From Devosia limi DSM 17137 (lineage in GTDB: Bacteria; Pseudomonadota; Alphaproteobacteria; Rhizobiales; Devosiaceae), in NCBI RefSeq assembly GCF_900128975.1, contig NZ_FQVC01000003.1, positions 186,001 through 250,000 on the forward strand: a stretch of DNA of 64,000 bases, written 5' to 3'. The translations under genes were made by a program, and so were the position numbers. Under the pieces are notes generated by a model, which worked only from the letters and a program-made list of their open reading frames with translations, made no database searches and was not told the DNA's origin. This document shows positions 1-7,676 of this stretch, piece by piece; within the stretch, counting starts at the first letter, position 1; each line of letters opens with the position of its first letter.

Positions 1-18
1 CGCCGTAAAAACGGGCAT
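1..18 (-). CDS. Phage tail gene, 5' end only (continues off the window)
   Basis: An ATG at 18-16 on the minus strand opens a frame reading MPVFTA that runs off the window edge. A GGGGA Shine-Dalgarno-like run lies about 8 nt upstream, between this ATG and the stop of the acetyltransferase gene. The gene would be the next member of the leftward tail operon, where tail-tip or host-specificity proteins are usual. Only six codons are visible, so the product is inferred from position. Confidence 0.4.
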
Positions 19-30
19 GTAGGAAGTCCC

Positions 31-468
31 CTAAAGTCGCTTGAGGTAGTGGGTTTCGGTCCGGGCGTAGCCGCGGCGCTCATAGATGCGGCCGGCGCGC
101 GGGTTGGCCTCCATCGCTGCCATGCAGCAGAAGGTTGCGTTTCGCTGATCGGCCCAGAGCTCAAACGCGTCCATCATCTCGCCGGCGGCGACACCCCGAT
201 GGCCCGGATCAATCCACCACCCGAAGTCTCGAGCGAATGAAATGCTGGCCATAGGCGACGGCGCCACATAGCCAAGCAGGAAGCCGCGAGCGATACCGTC
301 CGGGGCATAGACAATGCAAACCCGATCGGCTTGGTCGAGCGACTGCTGGAACAGCTGATCGGCATGGACCGCGCTAAAGTTCCACGGCAGCTTGCCGGCG
401 ACATGGGCGGCCTTTGACATCGCCACCACGCGCAGGCAATCGGCGGCCACTGCCGCGCGGACGGTCAT
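31..468 (-). CDS. Phage-encoded GNAT family N-acetyltransferase
   Basis: A 145-aa protein with a GNAT-like pattern: an N-terminal MTVRAAVAADCLRVV strand-helix start and, near the C-terminus, EANPRAGRIYERRGYAR, the acetyl-CoA-binding helix and 'Y-x-x-x-G-Y/F' signature. GNAT enzymes transfer acetyl groups from acetyl-CoA to an amine; the substrate cannot be read from sequence. The ATG at 468 overlaps the upstream stop as ATGA, which favours this start over an upstream in-frame one. It sits inside the tail operon, where such acetyltransferases occur in phages of alphaproteobacteria; it may modify a virion or host protein (inference). Confidence 0.75.
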   Translation of the reverse strand: MTVRAAVAADCLRVVAMSKAAHVAGKLPWNFSAVHADQLFQQSLDQADRVCIVYAPDGIARGFLLGYVAPSPMASISFARDFGWWIDPGHRGVAAGEMMDAFELWADQRNATFCCMAAMEANPRAGRIYERRGYARTETHYLKRL

Positions 469-1145
469 AGGAACCCCAGAAAGCCGCCCCAGCCGAACAG
501 GCCCTTGGGCTTGGTCTCGACTTTGGTTTGGCCGTTGTCGCCCCAGTAATGGTCCCACTCGGGACACACCGCAGCGTCGACGAAGAACGCGTCACCTGGC
601 GCGCGGACCTGTTGATCGGCATGGCTGCGCGTCGAGGGGTTTGCCCGGGTCAATTCCTGCGTGTGGCTGGTGCAGGTCAGTGTCACCCCACCATCCTCAT
701 TCTCGGGCGGGGTCGTGATGGGTGCCTCGTCGACAAAGCCGACGAACAGCGGTTCGGCCGGATCGACCAGTTTGCGGCTGTCGGGATCGAGCAAGCCGGT
801 ATGGATTTCAACACGACCCTGCTTCAGGTCGTATTGGCGCACCACCTGTTCAACCAGATCATCGAGCTGGCTCATCTTGATGGTGACGCGTTGGACGGTC
901 ACGCCAGCAATGGCCGGGATGTCACTGATCTGGATAAGGGAACCCTGGCCCTTGTAGTTGCGCATCACTGGCAGGCCGGTGTCTGGATCGATTACCAGCG
1001 CCGCCACGGTGTCATAGCCGGAATAGAAATGGGCGGTTTCGGGCAGGCCGGTTGTGCGGTTGCGCGCAGTGATGGACAGGAAGTCGACAGGCAGCAACAC
1101 CCGGGCAGCAAGCGCCGCCTGGTTGGCTGGAGAGATGGATTTCAT
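465..1145 (-). CDS. Phage tail-associated protein (baseplate/tail-tip region)
   Basis: A 226-aa protein starting MKSISPANQAALAARV; a longer reading frame upstream lies inside the neighbouring gene and looks non-coding, so the ATG at 1145 (8 bp after the previous stop) was chosen. It has a beta-rich middle (residues 30-150) and ends in a Gly/Phe-rich tail, GLFGWGGFLGFL. Its place directly after the tape measure and another distal tail gene fits a distal tail or tail-tip component. No catalytic motif is visible and the family could not be named with certainty. Confidence 0.7.
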   Translation of the reverse strand: MKSISPANQAALAARVLLPVDFLSITARNRTTGLPETAHFYSGYDTVAALVIDPDTGLPVMRNYKGQGSLIQISDIPAIAGVTVQRVTIKMSQLDDLVEQVVRQYDLKQGRVEIHTGLLDPDSRKLVDPAEPLFVGFVDEAPITTPPENEDGGVTLTCTSHTQELTRANPSTRSHADQQVRAPGDAFFVDAAVCPEWDHYWGDNGQTKVETKPKGLFGWGGFLGFL

Positions 1146-1153
1146 GTTGGCCT

Positions 1154-1768
1154 CTAGCCGCGCGCTTCGATGGCGTCGAACGACACCGACCCGCGCCCGG
1201 TGCGCAGATCGCCGGACGCCTGCAGCGAGTTGGGAACGATCACCATCAGGCAGGATGGCTTGGCGATGACGACAGCCTGCCCGGTAAATGCGGCGGGCCA
1301 CAGGTGAGGCCGGATTTCAAACAGTGGCGTCAACCCGGCCACAGCGGCGGCCGGCTCACGCACCTGGTGCAGGTTTGGACCGATCTGGATCAGGTCGCCA
1401 ATGTCCAGCCGGATAGTGGGCAAGCCGTCCGCGCGGATGGATTTGTTGTTGGCACCGATGGTGTGCAGCGTGCCGGTGGGCAGCGGCAGATTGCCGGGAT
1501 GATGGATAGGCCGGCAGCGAGACAGTGCCCGGCCATAGAACGTCATCTGGTCATTCATCGCCGCCGACAGGATAGCCCGCCAGCGGTCCAGTTCGTTTGC
1601 GCGCATCACCCGCGAGACATAGCTTGCCCGCCAAAGTGGCGACCCGAAATCCTTGGTTCGGGTGCGACCGGCAGCGCTGCGGGATTGCTCCTGTCGCGCC
1701 ATCAGATCGAAGCTCGTCGACCAGCCGGGGAAGCCGTCAAGCAGGTCGAGCGGTTCAGTTACAGCCAT
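1154..1768 (-). CDS. Phage distal tail protein (hypothetical)
   Basis: A 204-aa protein starting MAVTEPLDLLDGFPGW, 3 bp after the tape measure stop. It has a beta-rich sequence with no membrane segment or catalytic motif. In siphovirus tail modules the gene after the tape measure usually encodes the distal tail (Dit-like) component, and position is the main argument here. The next gene starts 8 bp downstream, so it is part of the same leftward operon. Confidence 0.65.
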   Translation of the reverse strand: MAVTEPLDLLDGFPGWSTSFDLMARQEQSRSAAGRTRTKDFGSPLWRASYVSRVMRANELDRWRAILSAAMNDQMTFYGRALSRCRPIHHPGNLPLPTGTLHTIGANNKSIRADGLPTIRLDIGDLIQIGPNLHQVREPAAAVAGLTPLFEIRPHLWPAAFTGQAVVIAKPSCLMVIVPNSLQASGDLRTGRGSVSFDAIEARG

Positions 1769-1771
1769 GGC

Positions 1772-3640
1772 CTACCACCCTTCCTTGCTACGGCGAGAGA
1801 CGATCTTGCGTACCCTGCCCTCAAACTCGGCACGATCGCGCGCCATGACTTGGGCCAGTTTAGCCACCGCCGCCTCGTCAGCGCCGCGGGCATCAATGGT
1901 TGGCGCGTAGGTGACGCTTGCACTACCACCACCGCCGCCGCTCGGCAGCCGTGGGAGGATCACGCCATTCTGCGTGGGAACGAATAGTTCCGGGCGGCGC
2001 TCGCCCACGACATAAGGCTGCCCGGCCTGGACAGGCCCACCGCTTTCCCTGCCGGGTATCTTGAGCAGACCACCGAGCAAACCGCCTCCGCTGGCGCCGC
2101 CGCTGAACAGGCTGTCGAGCCCCATGTTAATGAGACGGTTGCCGATGTTGGCGAGGGCATTGCCCAGCGCCTCGGTGGCGTTCTTGCCTGCCAGCACGTC
2201 CTGGATGAACCCAGAAAGCGCAGCGCGGCCAGCGTCGGAAAACTCGCGCACCTGATCGTTGACCAGATCCAGCGCGGCTTGTTCTTCATAGGTCGCGTTC
2301 ACCAGCGCGATGATCGCCTCGCGCTGCGTGTCTGTTGCCGCGGCGCCCGCCTGTCGCAATGCGTTGGCCACCGCCTTCTGTTGCGCATTGAGGCCCAGCA
2401 ATGTTTGTTCGTGTTCCAGAGCGGCGATAAGCTCCAGCACGGCATCGCGCTCGCGGTTTTCGGTCTTGCCGGCAGAGCGTTCAGCCGATGCCAGCTTCGA
2501 GCGGCGATCTTCGGCGGCCAGACGCCCTTGGGCAATTTCCAGCGCCTGCTGATCGCTGACCAGTGTCTTTCCGCGCTCTGCCTCGGACCTGACCCGCGCT
2601 ATCTCGTTTTCAAGGTTGAGCTGGTCTGCGGTCAGGCCGTTGAGCCGCTCTTGTTCCGCAATAAACTCGCGGTTCGCATTGAAGGCACTGACCTGCGCGA
2701 CAGGCTCGTTCAGTTTAGCTTGTTCCTCTCGGAAAACTGCCGCCTCTCGCGATGCCGTGGCCAAAGCCTGGGAAACGCCTGCGAGAATGCCCTGCAGCGA
2801 AACTAGGCTGGGCACTGTGCTAGCACCGGTCGTCTGCGCCAGCAGCTCCATCATGCGTTCAAGGTCAGCCGTGGTCGCGGAACCATCTTCGGCACGCTTG
2901 CGTAGCGTATCGAATTCACTCTGCAATGCATCGATCTCCTGCGCGCTCGCCCCAAGCGCTGCAAGATCGGTGCGCGCAGCTGCAAACTCCGCACGGGTTT
3001 CGCTTAGGGTCGACCGAAGGGTCTCGAACTGGCGCAGGACAACCTCGTCATAGGCCTGCCCCAGGCTGGTCTGATCCTTTGCGCGATCGAGTTGGTCGAC
3101 ATATGCCTTGAGCGCGGGGACTGCATCCCCCCACTTCTCTGCCACGCTGCGTATCGTCTCGTTGTGTTCCTTGAGCAGTTCTTCGGCTGACTTGCCCTCG
3201 CCCAATAGCTTGCCGAGGTACTGCGCCGCAGCACCACCCAGAGCAATGGCCGCGATGGTCGCCAATGAGATGGGATTGACCATCTGCATAAAGCCAGCGC
3301 TGAGCGCAGCAATCGGGCTCTTAGACTGGTTCAGCACAGCGCTGAGCTGGGTGCCCTGTTGCATGGCGATCAAAAACGGCGACTGTCCGCCCTGCAATTG
3401 AACAGCAATATCCTGAAACTGGGCAGCAATGTTGCTGGTCTGCCCAGCGACAGGCTGAAGCGCGCGGGCGGTGTTGGCACCCGCATTATTAATGGATTTC
3501 GTCATGCCGTCGAAGCGCTGCTGGACGCGCTTAACGTTGGTGTCCGTGACACCCATCGCCTTCGACCATTCGCGCTGGTATTTGACGAACGAGGCCTCCA
3601 TCTGGACGACGAGGCGCTGCAGGTCTACTTCTGTCGCCAT
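1772..3640 (-). CDS. Phage tail tape measure protein
   Basis: A 622-aa protein, the longest in the tail module. Residues 1-75 resemble the N-terminus of lambda-type tape measures (prophage tail length TMP_2 type), followed by the GQTSNIAAQFQDIAVQLQGG and FLIAMQQGTQLS segments common in this family. Residues about 105-150 are hydrophobic (membrane-insertion region), residues 150-480 are Ala/Glu-rich coiled coil, and the C-terminus is Gly-rich. The protein sets tail length and is ejected with the DNA. It lies between the tail chaperones and distal tail genes, as in other siphoviruses. Immediately upstream is a divergent moron-like gene. Confidence 0.9.
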   Translation of the reverse strand: MATEVDLQRLVVQMEASFVKYQREWSKAMGVTDTNVKRVQQRFDGMTKSINNAGANTARALQPVAGQTSNIAAQFQDIAVQLQGGQSPFLIAMQQGTQLSAVLNQSKSPIAALSAGFMQMVNPISLATIAAIALGGAAAQYLGKLLGEGKSAEELLKEHNETIRSVAEKWGDAVPALKAYVDQLDRAKDQTSLGQAYDEVVLRQFETLRSTLSETRAEFAAARTDLAALGASAQEIDALQSEFDTLRKRAEDGSATTADLERMMELLAQTTGASTVPSLVSLQGILAGVSQALATASREAAVFREEQAKLNEPVAQVSAFNANREFIAEQERLNGLTADQLNLENEIARVRSEAERGKTLVSDQQALEIAQGRLAAEDRRSKLASAERSAGKTENRERDAVLELIAALEHEQTLLGLNAQQKAVANALRQAGAAATDTQREAIIALVNATYEEQAALDLVNDQVREFSDAGRAALSGFIQDVLAGKNATEALGNALANIGNRLINMGLDSLFSGGASGGGLLGGLLKIPGRESGGPVQAGQPYVVGERRPELFVPTQNGVILPRLPSGGGGGSASVTYAPTIDARGADEAAVAKLAQVMARDRAEFEGRVRKIVSRRSKEGW

Positions 3641-3664
3641 TGCGGGGCACCTCGGGGAGAGCGG

Positions 3665-3958
3665 ATGTTAAAGGCTTTGATTGTGACTGCCTGCGTTGTG
3701 GTAATCGCCGTCGGCGCATACTTCGCCTGGGGAGAGTTCATCCGCATCGACAGTGAACGACAGGCAGCGGAAGCACGGACACGAGTTTGGAACGGACTGG
3801 CTCGTGATTTAGATGTCGATGCTGCATCCCCAGAAGCGATGCGCACCGCATGCACAAAGTCTGCTGCGACCGCGCAAGCGGGGCAGCTGTCGCCCGAAGC
3901 CCAGACCACAGCTGATCGCATTGTGAATGCCTGCCAGGGCCTAGGCCTGCTGAGCTAG
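3665..3958 (+). CDS. Small membrane-anchored protein, moron-like, antisense to the tail operon
   Basis: A 97-aa protein whose ATG follows a GGGGAGAG ribosome-binding sequence. Residues 4-24 (KALIVTACVVVIAVGAYFAW) form one hydrophobic segment, anchor or uncleaved signal. The rest is hydrophilic and has two Cys residues, consistent with an extracytoplasmic domain. It is transcribed against the tail genes, its start only 24 bp from that of the tape measure, and its 3' end overlaps the chaperone T stop by 18 bp. It fills what would otherwise be a 300-bp hole in the late operon. Expression from the prophage (lysogenic conversion or exclusion) is inference; no homologue was recognised. Confidence 0.65.
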   Translation: MLKALIVTACVVVIAVGAYFAWGEFIRIDSERQAAEARTRVWNGLARDLDVDAASPEAMRTACTKSAATAQAGQLSPEAQTTADRIVNACQGLGLLS

Positions 3959-4575
3959 CAGCTTTAGCCGCTCTCCCGACCACGCGTACCGGGGGAAATG
4001 CTTCAAGCCATTGGCCACCGGCACATCGTCGATCCAATCGAACAGGGCTTGCGCATCGCTCTCGCTGATCTTGCTGCCGTCGCTGTTAGCGGCGACATAG
4101 CCATTCCAGGCGGCGAGAAACTGCCAAAAGCTTTGGCGATCCACTTCTTGCGGGGCCATGCCCAGAACAGCGCCTTGGGCGTAGATGATGCTTATTCGCC
4201 ATTTCCCGTTGGGGAGGTCGTCGAGGCGGTCGCCGCCTCCCCCTCGGGCTCCCCCGGAGCCTCATCAGGTGCCCCCTGCAAAGCGGTGCCGAGGATGCCT
4301 TGGGCCAGCGGCAGGCTTTCCACCGGTGGCCGGGTTTCGACATACTGCTGCACGAAGGTCAGAGCCTCGGGAGCCGGCATGCCGCCGCCAATAAGCCCCA
4401 GGCGGATCGTGTTGCTGATGTCGCCCATCTTCCAGCCGCCGGTCATCAGGCGAGTGTAGACGACGAAGGGACCGGCGTCGCAGTGCTCCTGGAGCTTGAT
4501 CAACTCGCCCCAGGCCATGCGGAAGGTCTTGGGACCGTCCGCGAATGGGAGGGTGATCGAACCGTCCCGGCTCAT
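3941..4575 (-). CDS. Tail assembly chaperone G-T fusion made by -1 ribosomal frameshift
   Basis: The zero-frame gene (4192-4575) and the downstream frame ending at 3941 are joined if ribosomes slip back one base at GGGAAAT (4207-4201). The fused product would be 211 aa: 125 residues of G, then WRISIIYAQGAVLG, then the 72 residues that begin at an internal Met. The downstream frame has no obvious ribosome-binding site of its own and reads smoothly back across the slip site, as in lambda gpG/gpGT. Its T part (SFWQFLAAWNGYVAANSD...) resembles small alphaproteobacterial tail-assembly chaperones. The chaperone pair coats the tape measure during tail assembly. Confidence 0.75.
4192..4575 (-). CDS. 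Tail assembly chaperone G (short, non-frameshifted product)
   Basis: A 127-aa protein starting MSRDGSITLPFADGPKTFRM, resembling the gene-transfer-agent/tail assembly chaperone family (Phage_TAC_11 type). The ATG at 4575 overlaps the major tail protein stop as ATGA. The Pro/Glu/Ser-rich C-terminus (about residues 100-127) is the flexible linker where the slip site lies. The normal stop TAA follows the slip site by two codons, so most ribosomes should make this short form. Confidence 0.85.
   Translation of the reverse strand: MSRDGSITLPFADGPKTFRMAWGELIKLQEHCDAGPFVVYTRLMTGGWKMGDISNTIRLGLIGGGMPAPEALTFVQQYVETRPPVESLPLAQGILGTALQGAPDEAPGEPEGEAATASTTSPTGNGE
4201..4207 (-). other. Slippery heptamer for -1 programmed frameshift
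   Basis: On the minus strand the sequence is G GGA AAT in the frame of chaperone G, that is X XXY YYZ; re-pairing one base back gives GGG AAA. Lambda G/GT uses the related GGGAAAG. The zero-frame stop is two codons further on, and the -1 frame stays open to 3941. Confidence 0.75.
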
Positions 4576-5036
4576 GGAGTGGTCACATCGGCCATGGCGC
4601 CGTCCGACTGCATACTGATATTGGCGGTGACACGGCGGCCATTCGGCGCGGTCCATTCCATGCTCTCGACGTGCATGTTGCCCGTAAAGGTCAAAAGCGT
4701 GGTTGGCATCTCCACCTCGATTTTGACGGGGACGGAATCGACATCCTTCCATGCGGCCAGCCAAGCGGGCAGTGACTCCACGGCCAGCACGCCCTCGCCG
4801 GAGACGCTGATCGAGAGCGACACCGCATCGCGCAGAAGCCAGGACACAGCGTCCGGATCGGTGCAGCTCACACCCTGGGTATCTTCCAGTGCTTTGCTGA
4901 GGGTCACCGTCTTTGAGGTGAAGCCACACGGCGCGGCGTAAACGATGGGATCCTCGGGATCGACCGGAAGCGTCCCGAGCAGCACGCGGACCTTGCCGCC
5001 CTTGATGGTAGTTGCGTCAGCCACGGTGGCCTCCAT
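4572..5036 (-). CDS. Phage major tail tube protein
   Basis: A 154-aa protein of the phage major tail protein 2 / TIGR02126 type: N-terminal DATTIKGGKVRVLLG, a central beta-sandwich and the MEWTAPNGRRVTANISM strand near the C-terminus. It polymerises into the tail tube. Size and its position directly before the tail assembly chaperones match siphovirus modules. Confidence 0.85.
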   Translation of the reverse strand: MEATVADATTIKGGKVRVLLGTLPVDPEDPIVYAAPCGFTSKTVTLSKALEDTQGVSCTDPDAVSWLLRDAVSLSISVSGEGVLAVESLPAWLAAWKDVDSVPVKIEVEMPTTLLTFTGNMHVESMEWTAPNGRRVTANISMQSDGAMADVTTP

Positions 5037-5065
5037 GAAAAAGGCCGCACTGGGCGGCCGGATGA

Positions 5066-5494
5066 TTAGGGGGTCTCGACTTCGCCAGAGAACTGGACGA
5101 CGCCATGGGTAATGGCTGGATTTGGATCATCCAAAATCCGGGTCATCTCCCAATTGAAGGTCACCAGCGCATTGGCGGTGAGGGAAAGCGGGACATCATG
5201 CAGAGCGCGCTTGATCGCATCGCAGATCTTGCGGCACTCGACAGAGCCGAACGCCTCGCCCGCTCCGCTCGACCACACGTCAAACTGGATGGTGATTTCC
5301 TCGCCCATGACACAGTCATAATCGGCGGGGATGGAGACGCTGGGACCGAGCGAGACATATGGAAATTCTACGTTGCGCTCTGCTCGCTGCTGCTCTGGCA
5401 CTCGATCGAAAATCCCGGTGATCTTCGACATCACCGCAGGGGTGGCTTCAAGTCGGGCTCGCAGTGCCATGATCAGGTCAACACTGGCATCCAT
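5066..5494 (-). CDS. Tail completion / terminator protein, DUF3168 family
   Basis: A 142-aa protein with the DUF3168 pattern: N-terminal helix DLIMALRARLEATPAV, then FPYVSLGPSVSIPADYDC, ITIQFDVWSS and a C-terminal strand pair. This family caps the tail tube and joins it to the head. It lies between the HK97 gp10-like gene (3 bp away) and the tail tube gene (29 bp away), the conserved order. Confidence 0.85.
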   Translation of the reverse strand: MDASVDLIMALRARLEATPAVMSKITGIFDRVPEQQRAERNVEFPYVSLGPSVSIPADYDCVMGEEITIQFDVWSSGAGEAFGSVECRKICDAIKRALHDVPLSLTANALVTFNWEMTRILDDPNPAITHGVVQFSGEVETP

Positions 5495-5497
5495 GGG

Positions 5498-5971
5498 TTA
5501 GCCTCCCGCAGCCGTCGTGCGGGCCGCCTTGCGAATTGCGCGGCTGGTTCTGCCCTTGATGCGCTTCCGCATGGACCGATAGGCCGGAAAGAAAAAGGGT
5601 CGCGCGATGGTGCCGGGATGCTGCGTTCCGGGGAACCTGCCACCGTTGATATGCGCGGAGGTGCCGAATTCGACCCACCGCGCATAGTAGGCTTTGCCGC
5701 CGCCGGCATAGACCGTGATGGCCATGTTGCCGACGCCCTTGCCCTCATTGCGGACGGAGCCCAGCACCATCGAGCCTTTCGGGGCATCGCCCCAGGTCCA
5801 GTTGATCGACATCTGCAGGTCGCCGTCATCGACCGGCGCCAGCGACTTCATCAGCCGCACCAATTCCTCGGCGCTCTGCTCCATGGCTGCGGCGATCTCT
5901 TTGCGAGCCATCACCGAAAAGCGCGTCATCTTGCGCTTGAGCTTGTCGACGCCCTCAATCTTGGTCGCCAT
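5498..5971 (-). CDS. HK97 gp10-like head-tail component
   Basis: A 157-aa protein, basic (many K/R), with MATKIEGVDKLKRKMTRF at the N-terminus, APVDDGDLQMSI in the middle and a YARWVEFGT segment, the pattern of the HK97 gp10 family. The ATG at 5971 shares a base with the previous stop (TGATG), so the shorter start is preferred over one 13 codons upstream. It acts at the head-tail interface. Confidence 0.85.
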   Translation of the reverse strand: MATKIEGVDKLKRKMTRFSVMARKEIAAAMEQSAEELVRLMKSLAPVDDGDLQMSINWTWGDAPKGSMVLGSVRNEGKGVGNMAITVYAGGGKAYYARWVEFGTSAHINGGRFPGTQHPGTIARPFFFPAYRSMRKRIKGRTSRAIRKAARTTAAGG

Positions 5972-6360
5972 CAGCTCGGCGGGCCTTCGACCACCAGCAG
6001 CTCGATCCACTGATTCTTGCCGTCCGGATCAGTTGGCGGTGCCACGATCTGGAAGACACGGTTCGGCTTGCCGTTGGTTTCACCTGCTCGCGCGTCTACG
6101 AGCCGCCACGCGGGCGTTACCTGCTTGAGGCGGGCATTGGCTCGGACTGTGACGACATAGGGTTGACGGCCTCCCAGCCGCGCCGCAGTGACTGCTTCCG
6201 ATCCAGTGCGTGGCCGCATGCCGGCCGATAGGGTGAATTGAGTGGTGAAGACCCCGGCGCCGGGAATGGGCGGGCCGCCCCAACCGTCGCCAGCCGGTGG
6301 GCTCGACTGGAAGTGCAGCCGGTCGCGCAGTGCGCCGGGCCGCCGCCAGTTCTCAGCCAT
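5971..6360 (-). CDS. Phage head closure / head-tail joining protein
   Basis: A 129-aa protein beginning MAENWRRPGALRDRLHFQS, the typical opening of the SPP1 gp16-like head-tail joining family (PF05521 type), and containing the conserved GSEAVTAARL and WRLVDAR segments and a C-terminal WIELLVVEG strand. It closes the connector after packaging. It overlaps the upstream 66-aa gene by 8 bp. Confidence 0.85.
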   Translation of the reverse strand: MAENWRRPGALRDRLHFQSSPPAGDGWGGPPIPGAGVFTTQFTLSAGMRPRTGSEAVTAARLGGRQPYVVTVRANARLKQVTPAWRLVDARAGETNGKPNRVFQIVAPPTDPDGKNQWIELLVVEGPPS

Positions 6361-6553
6361 TGGCCTTGGCCGGCTTGGAGACCACGGGCTTGGCGGGCTC
6401 GGGATCAGCCTCGACGATCTCGCCGACGCCAGCAGCTTCGCCAGCCTTGGCGCATGCCTGGGTGACAGTTCCAGTCCATCCGGCCTTGTAACCGATGGTT
6501 GCCTGGTCGCTCGGCTTGAAGTCGAAATCCTTGGAGAAGCGAACTTTGGTCAT
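6353..6553 (-). CDS. Small phage protein of the head-tail region
   Basis: A 66-aa protein, MTKVRFSKDFDFKPSDQ..., with a compact N-terminal half and a Pro/Ala/Lys-rich tail. Small proteins of this kind often occur between the connector and head-closure genes; the function is unknown. It is coding by context: tightly packed between two connector genes, on the same strand, with its own ATG. Confidence 0.7.
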   Translation of the reverse strand: MTKVRFSKDFDFKPSDQATIGYKAGWTGTVTQACAKAGEAAGVGEIVEADPEPAKPVVSKPAKANG

Positions 6554-6562
6554 CGTGGCCTC

Positions 6563-6910
6563 CTAAGCCATGCTGGGTTTGCGCAGGCGCCAGAGCAGCG
6601 CTGCGATGGGATTGCGCTGATCGACATTCACGCCGGACAACCCGCTGATCATCGCAAGGCTGTCCTCGCTTTCATCGAGCAGGCACCCAACAGCCACAAT
6701 GATCGCAGCGGTGACTCGGCCGGGCGCGTCATCGGCGGTCCAGGCGGGGTCTGGTTTGGGCTGGATGAAGTCGAGGCAGATGTCTTCCGCCTGCTTGATC
6801 TTGAGTAGGACATCGGGGCTGCGTTCGTCGGTAGAAAAGTCTGGTTCGGTGCCCTCCAGATCGAGGCGCAGCGCGCTATTGACCTGGGCAAGACTGACAA
6901 GAGTTGCCAT
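6563..6910 (-). CDS. Phage head-tail connector protein (gp6-like)
   Basis: A 115-aa helical protein with the pattern of the gp6-like head-tail connector family (PF05135 type): N-terminal LAQVNSALRLD, a long helix LLKIKQAEDICLDFI, and PGRVTAAIIVAVGCLLDE. The family forms the ring below the portal. It ends 9 bp before the next small gene and starts 1 bp after the previous stop. Confidence 0.85.
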   Translation of the reverse strand: MATLVSLAQVNSALRLDLEGTEPDFSTDERSPDVLLKIKQAEDICLDFIQPKPDPAWTADDAPGRVTAAIIVAVGCLLDESEDSLAMISGLSGVNVDQRNPIAALLWRLRKPSMA

Positions 6911-6911
6911 G

Positions 6912-7676
6912 TCAGCCCCTCAGCTTGATGGGGGTGGGCGCGGCCTGTTCGCGGACAACCGCGTCCTTGCCGTCCCTGCCCTTTTTCACGGACAGCCGCC
7001 ACGTTTCGGGGGAGCCCCCCGGCTTGTCGCCGTTGTCGTCCTTTTGAGAGATCCAGAACGAGCCCGCCCAGGTGACACCATCGCCCTTGGCGTAAATGTC
7101 CCCCTCTCGATGAATGCCGCGGTCAATGACGATCGGCAGCACCATGGGGAATTCCTTCACCTGCTCGCCGCGCGTAAAGCTCAGCGTCAATCCACGTTCC
7201 CCGTCGTGCGCCACAGCCAGGTCATCGAACCCAAGCCCGGGCTCGCCCGGTTTGCCGTCCGTCCCACAGACCGGGCCGACGTCTTTGGTGGCCCCATCGG
7301 TCAGGGTCAGTACGAGGTGGCCGCCGCGATCAATCAGGGCACTGGATACCGCCGCAGGGGGCGTTGTCGCCTCAATGGTGTCGAGCCGCTTGAGAATTGC
7401 AGTCAGCTCATTGGCGCTTTCGCTGGCGGCCGGAACCGGCGGGACAATTTCGGTCGCCCCATCCTTGCCGCATATGAGACCGACATCCTTCGTGGCGCCG
7501 TCTGACATGGTCAGGATCAAATGCCCCTCGCGATCGACGACAGCACCGGCGACACTGACAGGCTCGGACTTGCCTTCGAGAGCGTCCAGCCGCTTGGCAA
7601 GGGCTGACAGTTCGCCGTCGACGTACTGCTTGACGGCCTCGAAGCCCTCATCAAATGCCTGCTGCAGGTCCATCAT
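6912..7676 (-). CDS. Phage structural protein with two beta-repeats (possible head fibre/decoration)
   Basis: A 254-aa protein. After an N-terminal helix (residues 1-35) come two copies of a roughly 35-residue repeat, with core phrases EGHLILTMSDGATKDVG and GGHLVLTLTDGATKDVG, each followed by a C-G-x-DG motif. The middle contains GKPGEPG-like turns, and the C-terminal half includes YAKGDGVTWAGSFWISQ, a sequence type seen in phage fibres and carbohydrate-contacting domains. It lies between portal and connector; its ATG overlaps the portal stop. A virion surface or fibre role is inferred. Confidence 0.6.
   Translation of the reverse strand: MMDLQQAFDEGFEAVKQYVDGELSALAKRLDALEGKSEPVSVAGAVVDREGHLILTMSDGATKDVGLICGKDGATEIVPPVPAASESANELTAILKRLDTIEATTPPAAVSSALIDRGGHLVLTLTDGATKDVGPVCGTDGKPGEPGLGFDDLAVAHDGERGLTLSFTRGEQVKEFPMVLPIVIDRGIHREGDIYAKGDGVTWAGSFWISQKDDNGDKPGGSPETWRLSVKKGRDGKDAVVREQAAPTPIKLRG

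Noticed and set aside
3941-4159. 72-aa chaperone T as a free-standing gene from its own ATG
   Set aside because: There is no ribosome-binding site before that ATG and the frame continues upstream into the slip site with sensible sequence; the fusion explains it better.
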